This document shows positions 1-10,060 of a stretch of DNA of 64,000 bases, in pieces. The stretch comes from Dryococelus australis (taxonomy: Eukaryota > Arthropoda > Insecta > Phasmatodea > Phasmatidae), in contig CM057000.1 in NCBI GenBank assembly GCA_029891345.1, positions 133,908,163-133,972,162 of the forward strand, read 5' to 3'. Position 1 is the first letter of the stretch; every line of letters begins with the position of its first letter. Made by a program: the position numbers and the translations under genes. The notes under the pieces were generated by a model. The model did not search any database, had not been told where the DNA came from, and was given only the letters and a program-made list of their open reading frames with translations.

Positions 1-623
1 TACTAAGTACACCATTATACCATTGGTGAGTAATCGGCACAATGGGGTGCCATACGGAAAGAAAATGATAAATGTTCAGAATATAGGTTTTTCGGAAATA
101 TATATATTTTTTTGCAGAAAGTGGTATAATTCTACACTACTAATTACACAGAACACGAATTTACTTCGCTTGAAAATCTTTTCTGGGGAAACTCCAAGCT
201 TCGCTGATGCTACAAAAAACAGCCGGCGCAACTTGAATCACTGTTTTGGGGATTATTAACTCCCCTGCTGGCGCTGAGGGCGCTGGCTCGGTGCGTGATG
301 TTTGGCTGCGCTTGAACAATAATTTTTATTTGCGAGGGAGCGACGCTTGTTCCTTATATTGTTATTCTACCAAGAGAAACCGTCTGGCGAGAATGCGACG
401 AGGGTAACGCTCTCGGGGATTAGTGTCGACTGTGGTCAGCTGAGGGGTCGTAAACAGCGTTATACTGTTGTCGCGGTTGTCAGCGGACAGCCAGGCTGCT
501 TTGACACGTGCCGACACCCAGAATTAAGGGGGTAAGAATAGCCTGGGTGGAATTCGCCTGCCACACCACCTGCTCTGGTTTCACTTCCCGCCGAGCTCAA
601 GTACTGCTGTTTGTACAATACAT
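1..623. other. Unassigned sequence
   Basis: No gene, terminal repeat or tRNA-like box is recognisable. Composition changes from AT-rich to about half GC around position 240. The short open frames look like chance frames. Confidence 0.5.
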
Positions 624-672
624 TCTGAAGCCCAGCTTGAGTTACACTTCCAGGATATTCCTCCGCGCCAGG
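624..672 (+). repeat. Short fragment of dispersed repeat R80
   Basis: This stretch (CTGAAGCCCAGCTTGAGTT, then a piece ending in ATATTCCTCCGC) matches the left end of the R80 copies at 33722 and 34894. The match stops abruptly after about 49 bases, so only the left tip is present. It may be a truncated copy or the left end of the copy at 2735, separated by later insertions; I cannot tell which. Confidence 0.6.
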
Positions 673-957
673 CTGCGCCAATGGCGTGCAACATTACGAA
701 CAAAGTCAGGTGTGAGGGCGGTTGCGATGAAGACGCGTTCAATGAATTCGCTCCTGAACAGGTGTAAAAAGAGCGACGACAATGGGGTGTGTCAGTTCAG
801 TTGATGCCTCGGCCGAACACGGTATAGTTCTGTAGAGTGTTGTGTACATGCGCAGCTGGCCTGGTAAGGGCTACTTCTCCATCTTCTACCGCTGTGCATG
901 TGCCTAGAAGGAATCCTGCTCATAGCACGTACGTATATCGTGCCTGCAAAATTACTA

Positions 958-1362
958 TAGGCTGTTCACGGTAAAATGAGCACTTTTGAAAGCCCAGCAT
1001 AAGATGTGCATGCACACACGTTGTGTATTCCTCCGCCTTTTGTGAAATTAACATTGCTATGGGCCTCATCACATTATTCATGCGTCAGTCAAATGAAACT
1101 GTGAAATTATTAAGAAAGTAAATACTTTACAAATCTGATCATTTATACACTTTGATGCATTAAAATAACAGAAAGCGAAAGAATTAATTTTAAGTTATTA
1201 CAAATATTACCTAACACTTTTAGTCGTTAATATATGGAGCTACTTTTCATCCATCGTTGCCAACTTAACTGGGCGAATGAAACTCAGTGCGCCCATTAAA
1301 ATATATGCATGCAGGGGCAGTGAATTTTTTTCTTAGGTTAATTTCTAATGTGCTCACTTTAC
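958..1362 (-). mobile_element. GTM MITE, long class, reverse orientation
   Basis: A non-coding DNA transposon copy of about 405 bp. The left end is TAGGCTGTTCACGG followed by TAAAATGAGCACTTTTGAAA; the right end stops at TGCTCACTTTAC and lacks the final CGTGAACAGCC. Internal landmarks shared with other long copies are TTCATGCGTCAGTCAAATGA, the run TTTGATGCATTAAAA, ACCTAACACTTTTAG and GGGCGAATGAAACTCAG. It is reversed relative to the copy at 27238. The left flank is TA, as expected for a TA target duplication. There is no transposase, so it must have been moved in trans, presumably by a mariner-like enzyme; that assignment is inference from the TA target. Confidence 0.85.
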
Positions 1363-1499
1363 AAGCAAAGGAGTGTAAAAAAGTCAATATATTTACAGAT
1401 GGCAACAAGTACGCCGATATTCCACAACGTTTTGTTTTAAAGCAAAACAAATATACGTGGCAGAAGGATATGACTGGGAGTATATAATCACTGAATATT

Positions 1500-1645
1500 G
1501 CCGTGAAGAGTGAAGATATTTGGACGGCTCTTAACGTCGAGGTCTTGAGAGCCGATGAGGGTGTTTGAAGTGGTTTGGAGCAGCGCCGGAATGAAAAGGT
1601 GGGGTAAACGGGAGATCCCTGAGAAAACCCGCCGACCTAAGGCAT
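1500..1645 (-). mobile_element. tRNA-derived SINE, 3' part only
   Basis: The string CGAGGTCTTGAGAGCCGATG, then a purine-rich run and GAGAAAACCCGCCGACC, match the body and tail of the complete SINE at 32071-32320. The tRNA-like head with its A and B boxes is missing, so this is a 5'-truncated insertion on the minus strand. The outermost tail (1503-1535, ATTTGGACGGCTCTTAACGT) is also found at 38015-38071. Confidence 0.7.
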
Positions 1646-2705
1646 GCTATTGCTGTGTTCCTGCCATGTACAAAAGTGTTCATGTAAACATGTGTCCAGT
1701 TATACATGATTGTTACCCACGTATAGAGGCGAATGATGAACCCATAAGGCCAACACCTTTAGAAACAGCCACAAAAATTGATAGCACTGAGATTGAACTA
1801 TGTGTTCGAAACACAGGACCGGAAACAATTTGTATTACAAATAAAGATGTAACACATGTAACTGTAATTGAACCACAAAAAGTATATTTTACCACACACA
1901 TAGGCATTTTAAGTTATATCGAAAATACGTGTTCCTAATGCAATTGAATTTTGTTATTTGTTGTAGAACCATTTATATTGTGTAGTCGTGGCAGAGTCGC
2001 AAGATATTGCTGCACCGTCCTCTCCAGCGGAGGAATTGATGATCGGCGAGAGATCTCCGACTAGAGAGGCGTATGAATACGTCGTTCACGTCCCCAAACG
2101 GAAGAAAGAGCTTCAATATACTATTCCATCCTCTTTAAAAAGGGGAAATTCTTCGACTCAAACTTCAAATTCCATCAAAGAACACATAATTTATTTCCTT
2201 CATTTAATCGGTCCTGTATGAAGCCTTCAAAACACGCCTCCTTCGAAAACACTTCTCTTTGCAGACAATTTTAAAAAAACTAGACTTTCAAGTTCGTCTG
2301 GAAACATCGAAAATCCCAGCAGCTATTCAACAGATGCGAGATATCGATCTACCTTCAATGACACGGTCGGAAGTGCATCATGACTGTAACGATATTAGTC
2401 GGCCACGGCAACAAAACAGCCCGTAAGGGGGGCGTGCAGCGCTACCCCTCCTGGAGCGACACGCCCAGGGGGAGACTGGTACACTCAGGACAGCCTACTG
2501 AGGACCGTCAACAGTACATTGGCACTCACAAAGGGTAGTGTAGTTTCCGTGTATCTCGTACTGATGACGGCTGTTTACGCGCCTACACAACAAACTGTAG
2601 AGGTCCCTCGGCGTGGTACAATTCAACAAGCACAGTTAGTTCCGCACATGGAACAGTTCCATCTAGCTTGGCATAGTACCGTTAACAGAATATACAGTTA
2701 AATGT
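1646..2705 (+). pseudogene. Coding-like island of unknown origin, broken
   Basis: Three neighbouring stretches on the plus strand read like protein: 1666-1938 (contains CVRNTGPETICITNKDV), 1988-2221 (contains EAYEYVVHVPKRKKELQY) and 2519-2701 (contains VYLVLMTAVYAPTQQTVEVP). I do not recognise any domain. The composition is balanced and unlike the AT-rich flanks and unlike the repeats nearby. The island is broken, with perhaps three or four interruptions. It could be a decayed insertion of an old virus or virus-like element, or a host gene fragment. No family is proposed. The first frame begins inside the SINE tail, so its first part is not real coding sequence. Confidence 0.35.
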
Positions 2706-2734
2706 AGTTACAAATCACCTATGAACAAATTATA

Positions 2735-4120
2735 TCTTGTATAACACCTATTTCTTACTATACTAAGTGTTACCAACACTACTATTTCCTACCTGCTTTT
2801 ATTCATTTCAGTTGAAAATTAAGTATCATAATTTATAAATAAAATGGAATTAAATGTTCAATTGAACAAAAAATCAGGTGCTTTTATGTTAACACGAGTA
2901 TAAAACACTTGTGATACATTATGTATTTAGTAATCAACCAAGTACGTCATACCTGGGGTGATTTTATGTTAACACGAGTATAAAACACTTGTGATACATT
3001 ATGTATTTAGTAATCAACCAAGTACGTCATACCTGGGGTGATTTTATGTTAACACGAGTATAAAACACTTGTGATACATTATGTATTTAGTAATCAACCA
3101 AGTACGTCATACCTGGGGTGATTTTATGTTAACACGAGTGTAAAACACTTGTGATACATTACGTATTTAGTAATCAACCAAGTACGTCATACCTGGGGTG
3201 ATTTTATGTTAACACGAGTATAAAACACTTGTGATACATTACGTATTTAGTAATCAACCAAGTACGTCATACCTGGGGTGATTTTATGTTAACACGAGTA
3301 TAAAACACTTGTGATACATTATGTATTTAGTAATCAACCAAGTACGTCATACCTGGGGTGATTTTATGTTAACACGAGTGTAAAACACTGTGATACATTA
3401 TGTATTTAGTAATCAACCAAGTACGTCATACCTGGGGTGATTTTATGTTAACACGAGTGTAAAACACTTGTGATACATTACGTATTTAGTAATCAACCAA
3501 GTACGTCATACCTGGGGTGATTTTATGTTAACACGAGTATAAAACACTTGTGATACATTACGTATTTAGTAATCAACCAAGTACGTCATACCTGGGGTGA
3601 TTTTATGTTAACACGAGTATAAAACACTTGTGATACATTATGTATTTAGTAATCAACCAAGTACGTCATACCTGGGGTGATTTTATGTTAACACGAGTAT
3701 AAAAGACTTGTGATACATTATGTATTTAGTAATCAACCAAGTACGTCATACCTGGGGTGATTTTATGTTAACACGAGTATAAAACACTTGTGATACATTA
3801 TGTATTTAGTAATCAACCAAGTACGTCATACCTGGGGTGATTTTATGTTAACACGAGTATAAAACACTTGTGATACATTATGTATTTAGTAATCAACCAA
3901 GTACGTCATACCTGGGGTGATTTTATGTTAACACGAGTATAAAACACTTGTGATACATTATGTATTTAGTAATCAACCAAGTACGTCATACCTGGGGTGA
4001 TTTTTCAAAGGTTCGATTTAAATAGTGTGAAGAAATCGCGAATACCGGACACATTGGTGTGGAGGCTGCCAGTTAATTTACCAGCGAATCAGTACAATAT
4101 TTTCAAGTCTTGTTGCTGTA
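2735..4120 (+). repeat. R80 dispersed repeat, copy with expanded array
   Basis: The left part (CTAAGTGTTACCAACACTAC, then ATAATTTATAAATAAA) and the right part (GGGGTGATTTTTCAAAGGTT) match, in the same order, the R80 copies at 33722, 34894 and 43665-48545. In those copies a single ~80-bp block lies between the two parts; here it is multiplied 14 times. R80 has no open frame and no clear terminal repeat, so its class is unknown. Confidence 0.75.
2877..3998 (+). repeat. 14-copy, 80-bp tandem array (minisatellite)
   Basis: ACCTGGGG recurs at 2950, 3030, 3110, 3190, 3270, 3350, then 3429 and every 80 bases to 3989. One unit (3361-3439) is 79 bp. The unit runs from GTGATTTTATGTTAACACGA through AAAACACTTGTGATACATTA to AACCAAGTACGTCATACC. 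Units are nearly identical; variants are GTATAAAAC or GTGTAAAAC and ATTATG or ATTACG, plus one single-base change near 3705. The variant order of units 4-6 (3121-3360) recurs in units 8-10 (3440-3680), so a block of about four units was itself duplicated. 80 is not a multiple of three and no frame is open through it. Confidence 0.95.
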
Positions 4121-4204
4121 AAGAGAGTTCAATTTTTAAACTTAAGGTAAATCTTTTTTTTATGCGCGTTCGTGCACGTACTGATTTACAGGTAACACAC
4201 TTAA

Positions 4205-4335
4205 GTGACTAACATTTTACGTTGTCATTTGACTGGCGCAGGAATAAATTAGGCCAGTTTACAATGGAGATTTTACACATGGTGGAAGGATACGGAACGA
4301 GGCGGAAATTAGATCCAAAGCGGGGATGTTATAAA
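4205..4335 (+). mobile_element. Old GTM MITE fragment
   Basis: The order GGAATAAATTAGGCCAG, ATTTTACACATGGTGGAAGG, ATACGGAACGAG, TTAGATCCAAAGCGGGG follows the right part of long GTM copies (ATAAAGTGATGAGGCCC, ATTTTACATAAGGCGGAAGA, GATCTTAAGCAGGGC). Both ends are lost. It is more diverged than the complete copies, so it is probably older. Confidence 0.5.
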
Positions 4336-5693
4336 TCGTCATTCTACCTTGAACAACGTATAACTATTCAGTAATTTTATTACACGTGATTTTTTTGTTA
4401 TGACTTCGTTCGAGGCGTTAACTTAGAAGGTGCCTGTATCTGCGTGTGTGTTAAAATACTTGTGTGTAATTTTTGCATCCATGTTTTTCGAAGAAGGGGG
4501 GAGGGGGGATCGTTTGCACGGAGAATGTAATAACCCGTAGGTTGTTTGAAATGCTGTAGATAGTAATTTCTTGAACAGTATTACCACATGCGGGAGCGAT
4601 ACAATCAAAAGATTTGTACATTTTCTGAGTACTTATAAGCAACACCGCAGCATGCGGCCATATAACGGGGCCTGTCTCGATCCATATCTTCCTCGCAGCT
4701 GCCCTGGGAGTTCTTCTAACATGGAAACAATCCTTCCTGCAGTACCGCAGTACTAAACTTCAATCCACAACGGTTTCAGACCGTCTAAAAAGTATACATG
4801 CCTTCATCAATCGATATCTAAAATACTATGTAAAGTTTATATTTCTCGCATGTAAAAAAAAAAAAAAAAAAAAATCTGAGCTCGAAATTGGAAATCTCTC
4901 TTGCTTTTTAAGCTGACAATTCTCCTGTAATCACAATTCAACCTCTCTACATTGTGAAGTCACCAGGGAAATGTGGATGTTTCCGCAAATCGTAAAATCT
5001 CTGCCTGAGAATCCCACAGCAGAGAACATAATATGTCGAGCTGTCACGGCTCTCCTTGGAATGAAACGCAGGCTTAACCTTTTGGTCAGAATCCTAGCTT
5101 CGCTTTGTTCCTTCGAGCTCATTCTCTGTCTTGGAGTATTTTATTGCGCCTCTTGTCTCGATTTTCATCCCTCAGTATTCATTTCGCTCTGTGACTTGTA
5201 GGTTAAAACAAAAGGAAAAATGTCTATTGTTTATGTATTACTTCTAACCACTATAATGAATCTCAGTGACAAAAAGACATTGCGCATTGTCACGCAGTCT
5301 ACAGTTCAAAATTGATTATTCATGTCATACAAGCACACAAAACACAATTAGTTTTGCATTTATTCAGGGGTGTAAACAATTTAAAAATATCAATGCGCTC
5401 GAGTGGAAACAAAAAACTGACCCGGAAATATGAATACAAGGATGCATAAGTCTTCCTCTCTCTCCCTCTAATTTTTTCTCTCCTATATTATTTTTTCTCT
5501 TCCCCCCTCCCTCTCTCTCTCTGTCTTCCTCTCTGCTACAAAGGGATTTCGCTAAAACCATAAACATTCTTTTCGATAGGCGTAGTGTTATTTTAACCAA
5601 GGCAAACTGTTAGCCTGATATTCTCCACGGTACTGTTGAGAAACGCACAGTATTAAAGACAAACTCCTACAGACTCACCGTTGCTCACCGTGT
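4336..5693. other. Unassigned sequence with poly(A) and pyrimidine tracts
   Basis: No gene is recognisable. A 20-base A run lies at 4854-4874 and a CT-rich tract at 5450-5530. Neither is attached to an identifiable retroelement. Confidence 0.5.
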
Positions 5694-5930
5694 TAGCACC
5701 GCGAGGTGGCGAAGTGATGAAACACTGAACTCGCGTTTCGAAAAAACCAAGATTCGATTCTCTGCACGGCGATTTGATTCCCATTTTCGTTGTTTTCTTT
5801 ATTCACTCCAGGCGAATGCAAAGTTGCTTCCCTCATACAAGACACTGCCGCTCTTGGTTCCTCTGACACGAGCCGCTGTCAATGAGAAGTTGATACCTGC
5901 TCCGAACGAAAGAAGGCAGTGGAATATTAA
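5694..5930 (+). mobile_element. tRNA-derived SINE (GAGGTGGC head type)
   Basis: The head GCACCGCGAGGTGGCGAAGT carries an A-box-like sequence, and AAGATTCGATTCTCTG, about 50 bases on, is a B-box-like sequence. It is followed by GATTCCCATTTTCGTTGTTT and CTCCAGGCGAATGCAAAG, a body that I recognise from many insect tRNA-SINEs. The same family lies at 15945-16120 in the other orientation. It needs LINE machinery in trans. The 3' end is diffuse, so the right border is approximate. Confidence 0.75.
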
Positions 5931-6549
5931 ACGGGAACGTTAAATACGATAATGTGCAAACATATATTGAAGCATGGGCTTTAAAGTGTTAAAGAATAAA
6001 AAATTTTTTTTTCTAAATTTTATGCTTATTACATTATTTTTCATAGTGATATATGATAATAATCTAAAAAAAAAAAAAAAAAAGCATCACAACGGACGAA
6101 ACTGGCTTTTAAAAAATGAATAAAAAGAACTACAAAATTTTAAAATTAATGATTTTTCGGCACAAATTTCAAAATTGAACAAAATTTATAGGCCCTACGT
6201 TAGCTTAGAGTTCAAAATAACTTTCCATGTAGTTAGAATGTCGTATATCAAACCTATTTCTTGGAAATTTGTTACGCGATTCGTTCGTATTTCAATTTTA
6301 ACTTCTGAGATATAATGTACTGTCAAAATAGACAGAAGTTATTGCAGGTGTACTAAGCGCCAGATCTCAAAGAAATTGCTACAGTCCACTACTGTGAGGT
6401 CAATAACACATTATTTGAAACTAAACTTTCGAGTAAAATAACTTTTTGAAATGTTAACGTACAAGATTTAAGTTAAAATGTGCATATTCATGCTGAAAGA
6501 AAATTATGAATTCGATTATTCAAATGGTTTGATATTGTTACATGTTATG
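5931..6549. other. AT-rich unassigned sequence
   Basis: Strongly AT-rich, with an A run at about 6066-6083. No gene or transposon end is visible. Confidence 0.5.
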
Positions 6550-6717
6550 TTTGGTCGTTTATAGCGCTGCGTTTCATCTATGTCATACTCCCTAAGGACA
6601 GTAATTAATGGATTTGCATGGTCTTCATTTGATTGGTAAAAGTTCTGGGCCTGTCTTCGAATTAAGTCTTGCAGTAGTTCTTGTTTAAGCTCTGCGTGCA
6701 AGCACCAATTAGGGACA
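6550..6717 (-). mobile_element. Jockey LINE, 5'-truncated 3' end
   Basis: This 168-bp piece differs from 8664-8831 at only about three positions (roughly 98% identity). It encodes the last ~50 residues of the LINE ORF2, ending EYDIDETQRYKRP. The match breaks within AGGGACA, the right side of which is unrelated, as expected for a short 5'-truncated retrotransposition. No poly(A) tail is evident on the minus strand; the two copies share TTTGGTCG as their 3' limit. Confidence 0.9.
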
Positions 6718-6967
6718 CCCAAGGGGCGTATCTGAGATCGCAAGAGACGGATATCTTAATAAAAATAAAATAACTACATTTGATTTATAATTTTTTTACA
6801 CAGCTATTATTTACAGCATTTAATTTTCTGTCTCCACTATTACTCTTTTTGTTTAACAGTGAGCGCAATATTTATTGTATATTTCAACTCTGATTACCGT
6901 TCTTCTTAAACGTTTCTTTTTGGTTACTGTCAATTAGCTCATACCCATTATTAACACATGTTTAAAT

Positions 6968-7399
6968 TCCGTTCACGATAAAGTGAGCAGTTTTGAAAAG
7001 AAACCTTAGATATGTCACCGGGGCGGTGACATATCTAAGGTTGCATATACTTTAATGGGCGCACTGGGTGACATTCGCCTAGTAAAGTTGGTAGCGATGC
7101 ATGAAAAGTGGTTCCATATCTTAACGTCGTACAAAATGTGTTAGGTAAACATTTGCGAAAGCTGAAATTGTTTCTATCGCTTTCTGTTTTGTTTTGTACA
7201 TCGAAATGCAAAAATGATCAGACTTGAAAAATATTTACTTCCGAATAATTGTACAGTTTAACTTGACCGAAGCTTGAATAATGTGATGAGGTCCATGGCA
7301 TTGCTAATGTTACATAAGACGGAAGAATAAACTACGCACGTACAAGTAGATCCTAAGCAGGGCTTTCAAAAGTGCTCATTTTACCATGTACAGCCTATA
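6968..7399 (+). mobile_element. GTM MITE, long class, with internal perfect palindrome
   Basis: The left end is GTTCACGATAAAGTGAGCAG (the first few terminal bases are lost) and the right end is AAAAGTGCTCATTTTACC followed by ATGTACAGCCTATA. The interior follows the long class: GGGCGCACTGGGTGACAT, AACGTCGTACAAAATGTG, GAAGCTTGAATAATGTGATG and GATCCTAAGCAGGGC. At 6999-7041 the usual sequence is replaced by an 18-bp perfect inverted repeat (arms AACCTTAGATATGTCACC) around a 5-base spacer. Confidence 0.88.
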
Positions 7400-8663
7400 G
7401 TCTATCTGCTGCCATCATTTATAATGCCTTCCACTCGCACATCTAGTCCAATAGCCCAGCCAGCCAGCCGCACCTTTCACTGCTTGATACTCGCAGTCGC
7501 AGATTTCCCTTCCAGTTGTCACTTCTCTCGCTCAGAACTCAGCAACCCATTCACTCATCAACTACCTGGCTTTTTTTTCTAACCACCCTATAGCTAAGTG
7601 TTAAGTGAAAGCCCGGTGGGTAGCGCGGGAATTTATTGCATCTCAGGGCTAGACCCCTTACGCCTACAAGGATAGGAAATCATGCAAGGAGAAATGCATC
7701 ACGGTAGAGAGGGATTGGGCAGCCATAGCCTGCGATTGGGGCCATGACTACCTCCCTAAGTGTACTTATAGCTAAGCTAACACTAGAAGATACTGGGAAA
7801 AACCGGCATAGACACCGTAAAAACCCAGTCGACAGGACAGAATTCGAAATATTCATGCATTATTCAGAAATGCTACGGGAGACAAAGTGTGTGTGTAACA
7901 TGCTCGTGTTAGTAGAGATGAAAAAGCCAGCAGAGAGGGGACAGGCATTTTATTGACATTTTGCCTTTGCAAGTGGGTTTGGTACTGGTTAACCAGAGAG
8001 ATGCTTGCACATCTCTCTGGTGGGGGAAGTGGCGCTATTGGGCGACTTCTCCCCGATTCCCCAGTAGAACCCGAAAACTGAAGACAATGAAAGTGAGTTG
8101 TCAGTAAGTGTCAGCAGGGCCAACTCTTACTGGTTTTGTGATATCCGAGAAGAGAACTAAGTTAAAAATAGCCTAAGTGTCTTATAGTAACATACGTCCT
8201 CGGGGACATATGTGTATAAAATTAATGCGTGCAACCCCGCAGCGGCCAATCTCTGTAGCCATAGGCTGTAACAGAGCATATCTACGGCCATATGCCGCGA
8301 GTGCACGGAGCTTCGGATAAGGGAGGGTTGATTGGTCGGCGCAAGGGAGGTCTCTTACCAACTGCAGCAGAGAGCCGCACGTCGCCACAAGCCCTGCAGT
8401 TATTTGCGGGTAGAACTGTTCAGTGGCTGCCATGGAATCGGCAGTGGCGAAGGGCCATACCTACAAACAGCTGGCTTGGAAGAGAGGTGTATTATTCTAA
8501 ATAACAATTAATTACTTATCATTTAATCTAGGCTGATCAGTCCCTTTAGAACTGCTCAGATTAGTCCACTGCAATAGACTATTAAGGATGCGCAGGCGCT
8601 ATCAAAATGGAAAATGCAGTGTGTTACACGCAGGGCTAAGGAGGCCTATGCGCTAAGAGTGAC
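7400..8663. other. Unassigned, moderately GC-rich sequence
   Basis: Roughly balanced composition between a MITE and the LINE. Short frames at 7744-7956 and 8182-8504 show no recognisable domain. Because it lies beyond the LINE 3' limit it is not part of that copy. It might be an uncharacterised repeat or host sequence; I see no evidence for either. Confidence 0.45.
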
Positions 8664-10060
8664 TTTGGTCGTTTATAGTGCTGCGTTTCATCTATGTCAT
8701 ACTCCCTAAGGGCAGTAATTAATGGATTTGCATGGTCTTCATTTTATTGGTAAAAGTTCTGGGCCTGTCTTCGAATTAAGTCTTGCAGTAGTTCTTGTTT
8801 AAGCTCTGCGTGCAAGCACCAATTAGGGACATAGCGCGATGCATGTGCTGCCATCCTAAGGCATTTATTCTGCACCACTTGTAGTGAATTGAGATGTGTT
8901 TGTGCGCAGTAGGCCCAAGCAGGGACTGCATGAGTAATGATGGGTAGAATCATAGTCGGCTGTAATTGAATCCCATTTTTACGCGACAAACCAGAATGGT
9001 AATTTAACAGTGGATATAAGGCTTTCATACGGGCATAAGCAATATTTCGCTTAGACTCCACATGTTTCCGCCATGTCAGCCTTCTATCCATTGTGAGACC
9101 AAGGTATTTTACCTCGTCTTTAAAAGGAATATTCTCCCCGAAGAGAGTAAGTTGCAGATTAGGGGGGATGTCGCGGCGTGTGAAGACTAGCACCTCGCAT
9201 TTACCAACGTTTATTTTGATTCTCCACAGGCGAAAATAAATTTCTAGCTCATTGAGCTGTGCCTGGGCGCGCTGAATGGCAAGTTCAGAACGGCGGGACC
9301 AAGTGTAGAAGACAGTGTCATCTGCATAAATTCCTAATTGATACGCCAATTAGGGGGAAATTATTTTGGTACAGTTTATAAAGAAGCCCCGCTTGGAAAA
9401 CCCTGTCGAAAGCTTTCTCCGCGTCTAGGAATACTGCAACAGTATATTAGCGCCAATTGAAAGTATTAGTTACATGTTCAGACAAACGGACTAATTGGTG
9501 TGCAGTAGAATGATTTGCTCATTAGGAAACAAATTAATATCAAGGATATGAGTGTTTAGGCGGCGCAATAAAACTAGTTCATGAATTTTAGAAAGCGAGC
9601 TAAGTAGGCTGATTAAACGGTAGTTTTGTAATTGAGTCGGGTCTTTGCCCGGTTTGGGAAAAACAATTACTGAGGCACATTTCTAGGGAGTAGGGAAGTG
9701 GGCAGAGTAAAACTTGCATTAATGCACTGCTGTAGCCTCAAACGTGCTGTCAGGCAGCTGCTTGAGTACTATAGCCTGCAGGGAGTCGAACCCAGGTGAT
9801 TTTCGGTGTTTCATACATTTAATAATACGCTTAACTTCCTCCGCATGCGTGGGGTGTGGTTCAGCCACTGTGGGCTGACTCAGACGCACTCGAAGGTCCC
9901 TATAAATACGGGCCACAAAAGCTGGATCAGCTGGATGTATATTGGGTTGAGAAACCTGCTCTAATTGATTGGCCATAGCCTCAGCCTTCTGCTGAGGCGT
10001 ATAGGCCACTCCTGCATTGCCTTGAAGAGGCGGGATTGGATCGCGCTTTTTTTGCAAACG
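8664..10060 (-). pseudogene. LINE ORF2, reverse transcriptase part (broken)
   Basis: Copies the element RNA into DNA at the nicked target. Visible parts from N to C: KHRKSPGFDSLQAIVLKQLP (about 9763-9825), the fingers region KPGKDPTQLQNYR (about 9625-9665), motif A as AVFLDAEKAFDRV (about 9400-9445), the catalytic YADD (9317-9330) followed by TVFYTW, then KYLGLTMDRRLTWRKHV and the thumb, ending YDIDETQRYKRP in the related copy. Between motif A and YADD only about 25 residues remain, whereas the family has roughly 80-100, and the GVPQGS motif is absent. This is an internal deletion whose junction is at about 9350. Several frame changes and stops lie between 9350 and 9720. The longest intact frame is 8744-9349. 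Confidence 0.92.

Noticed and set aside
2877-3998. CRISPR-like periodic repeat
   Set aside because: The 80-bp units are contiguous with no variable spacers, and the surroundings are eukaryotic transposon DNA.
4854-4874. Poly(A) tail of a processed pseudogene
   Set aside because: The sequence upstream has no recognisable coding or SINE structure, so it is only a homopolymer run.
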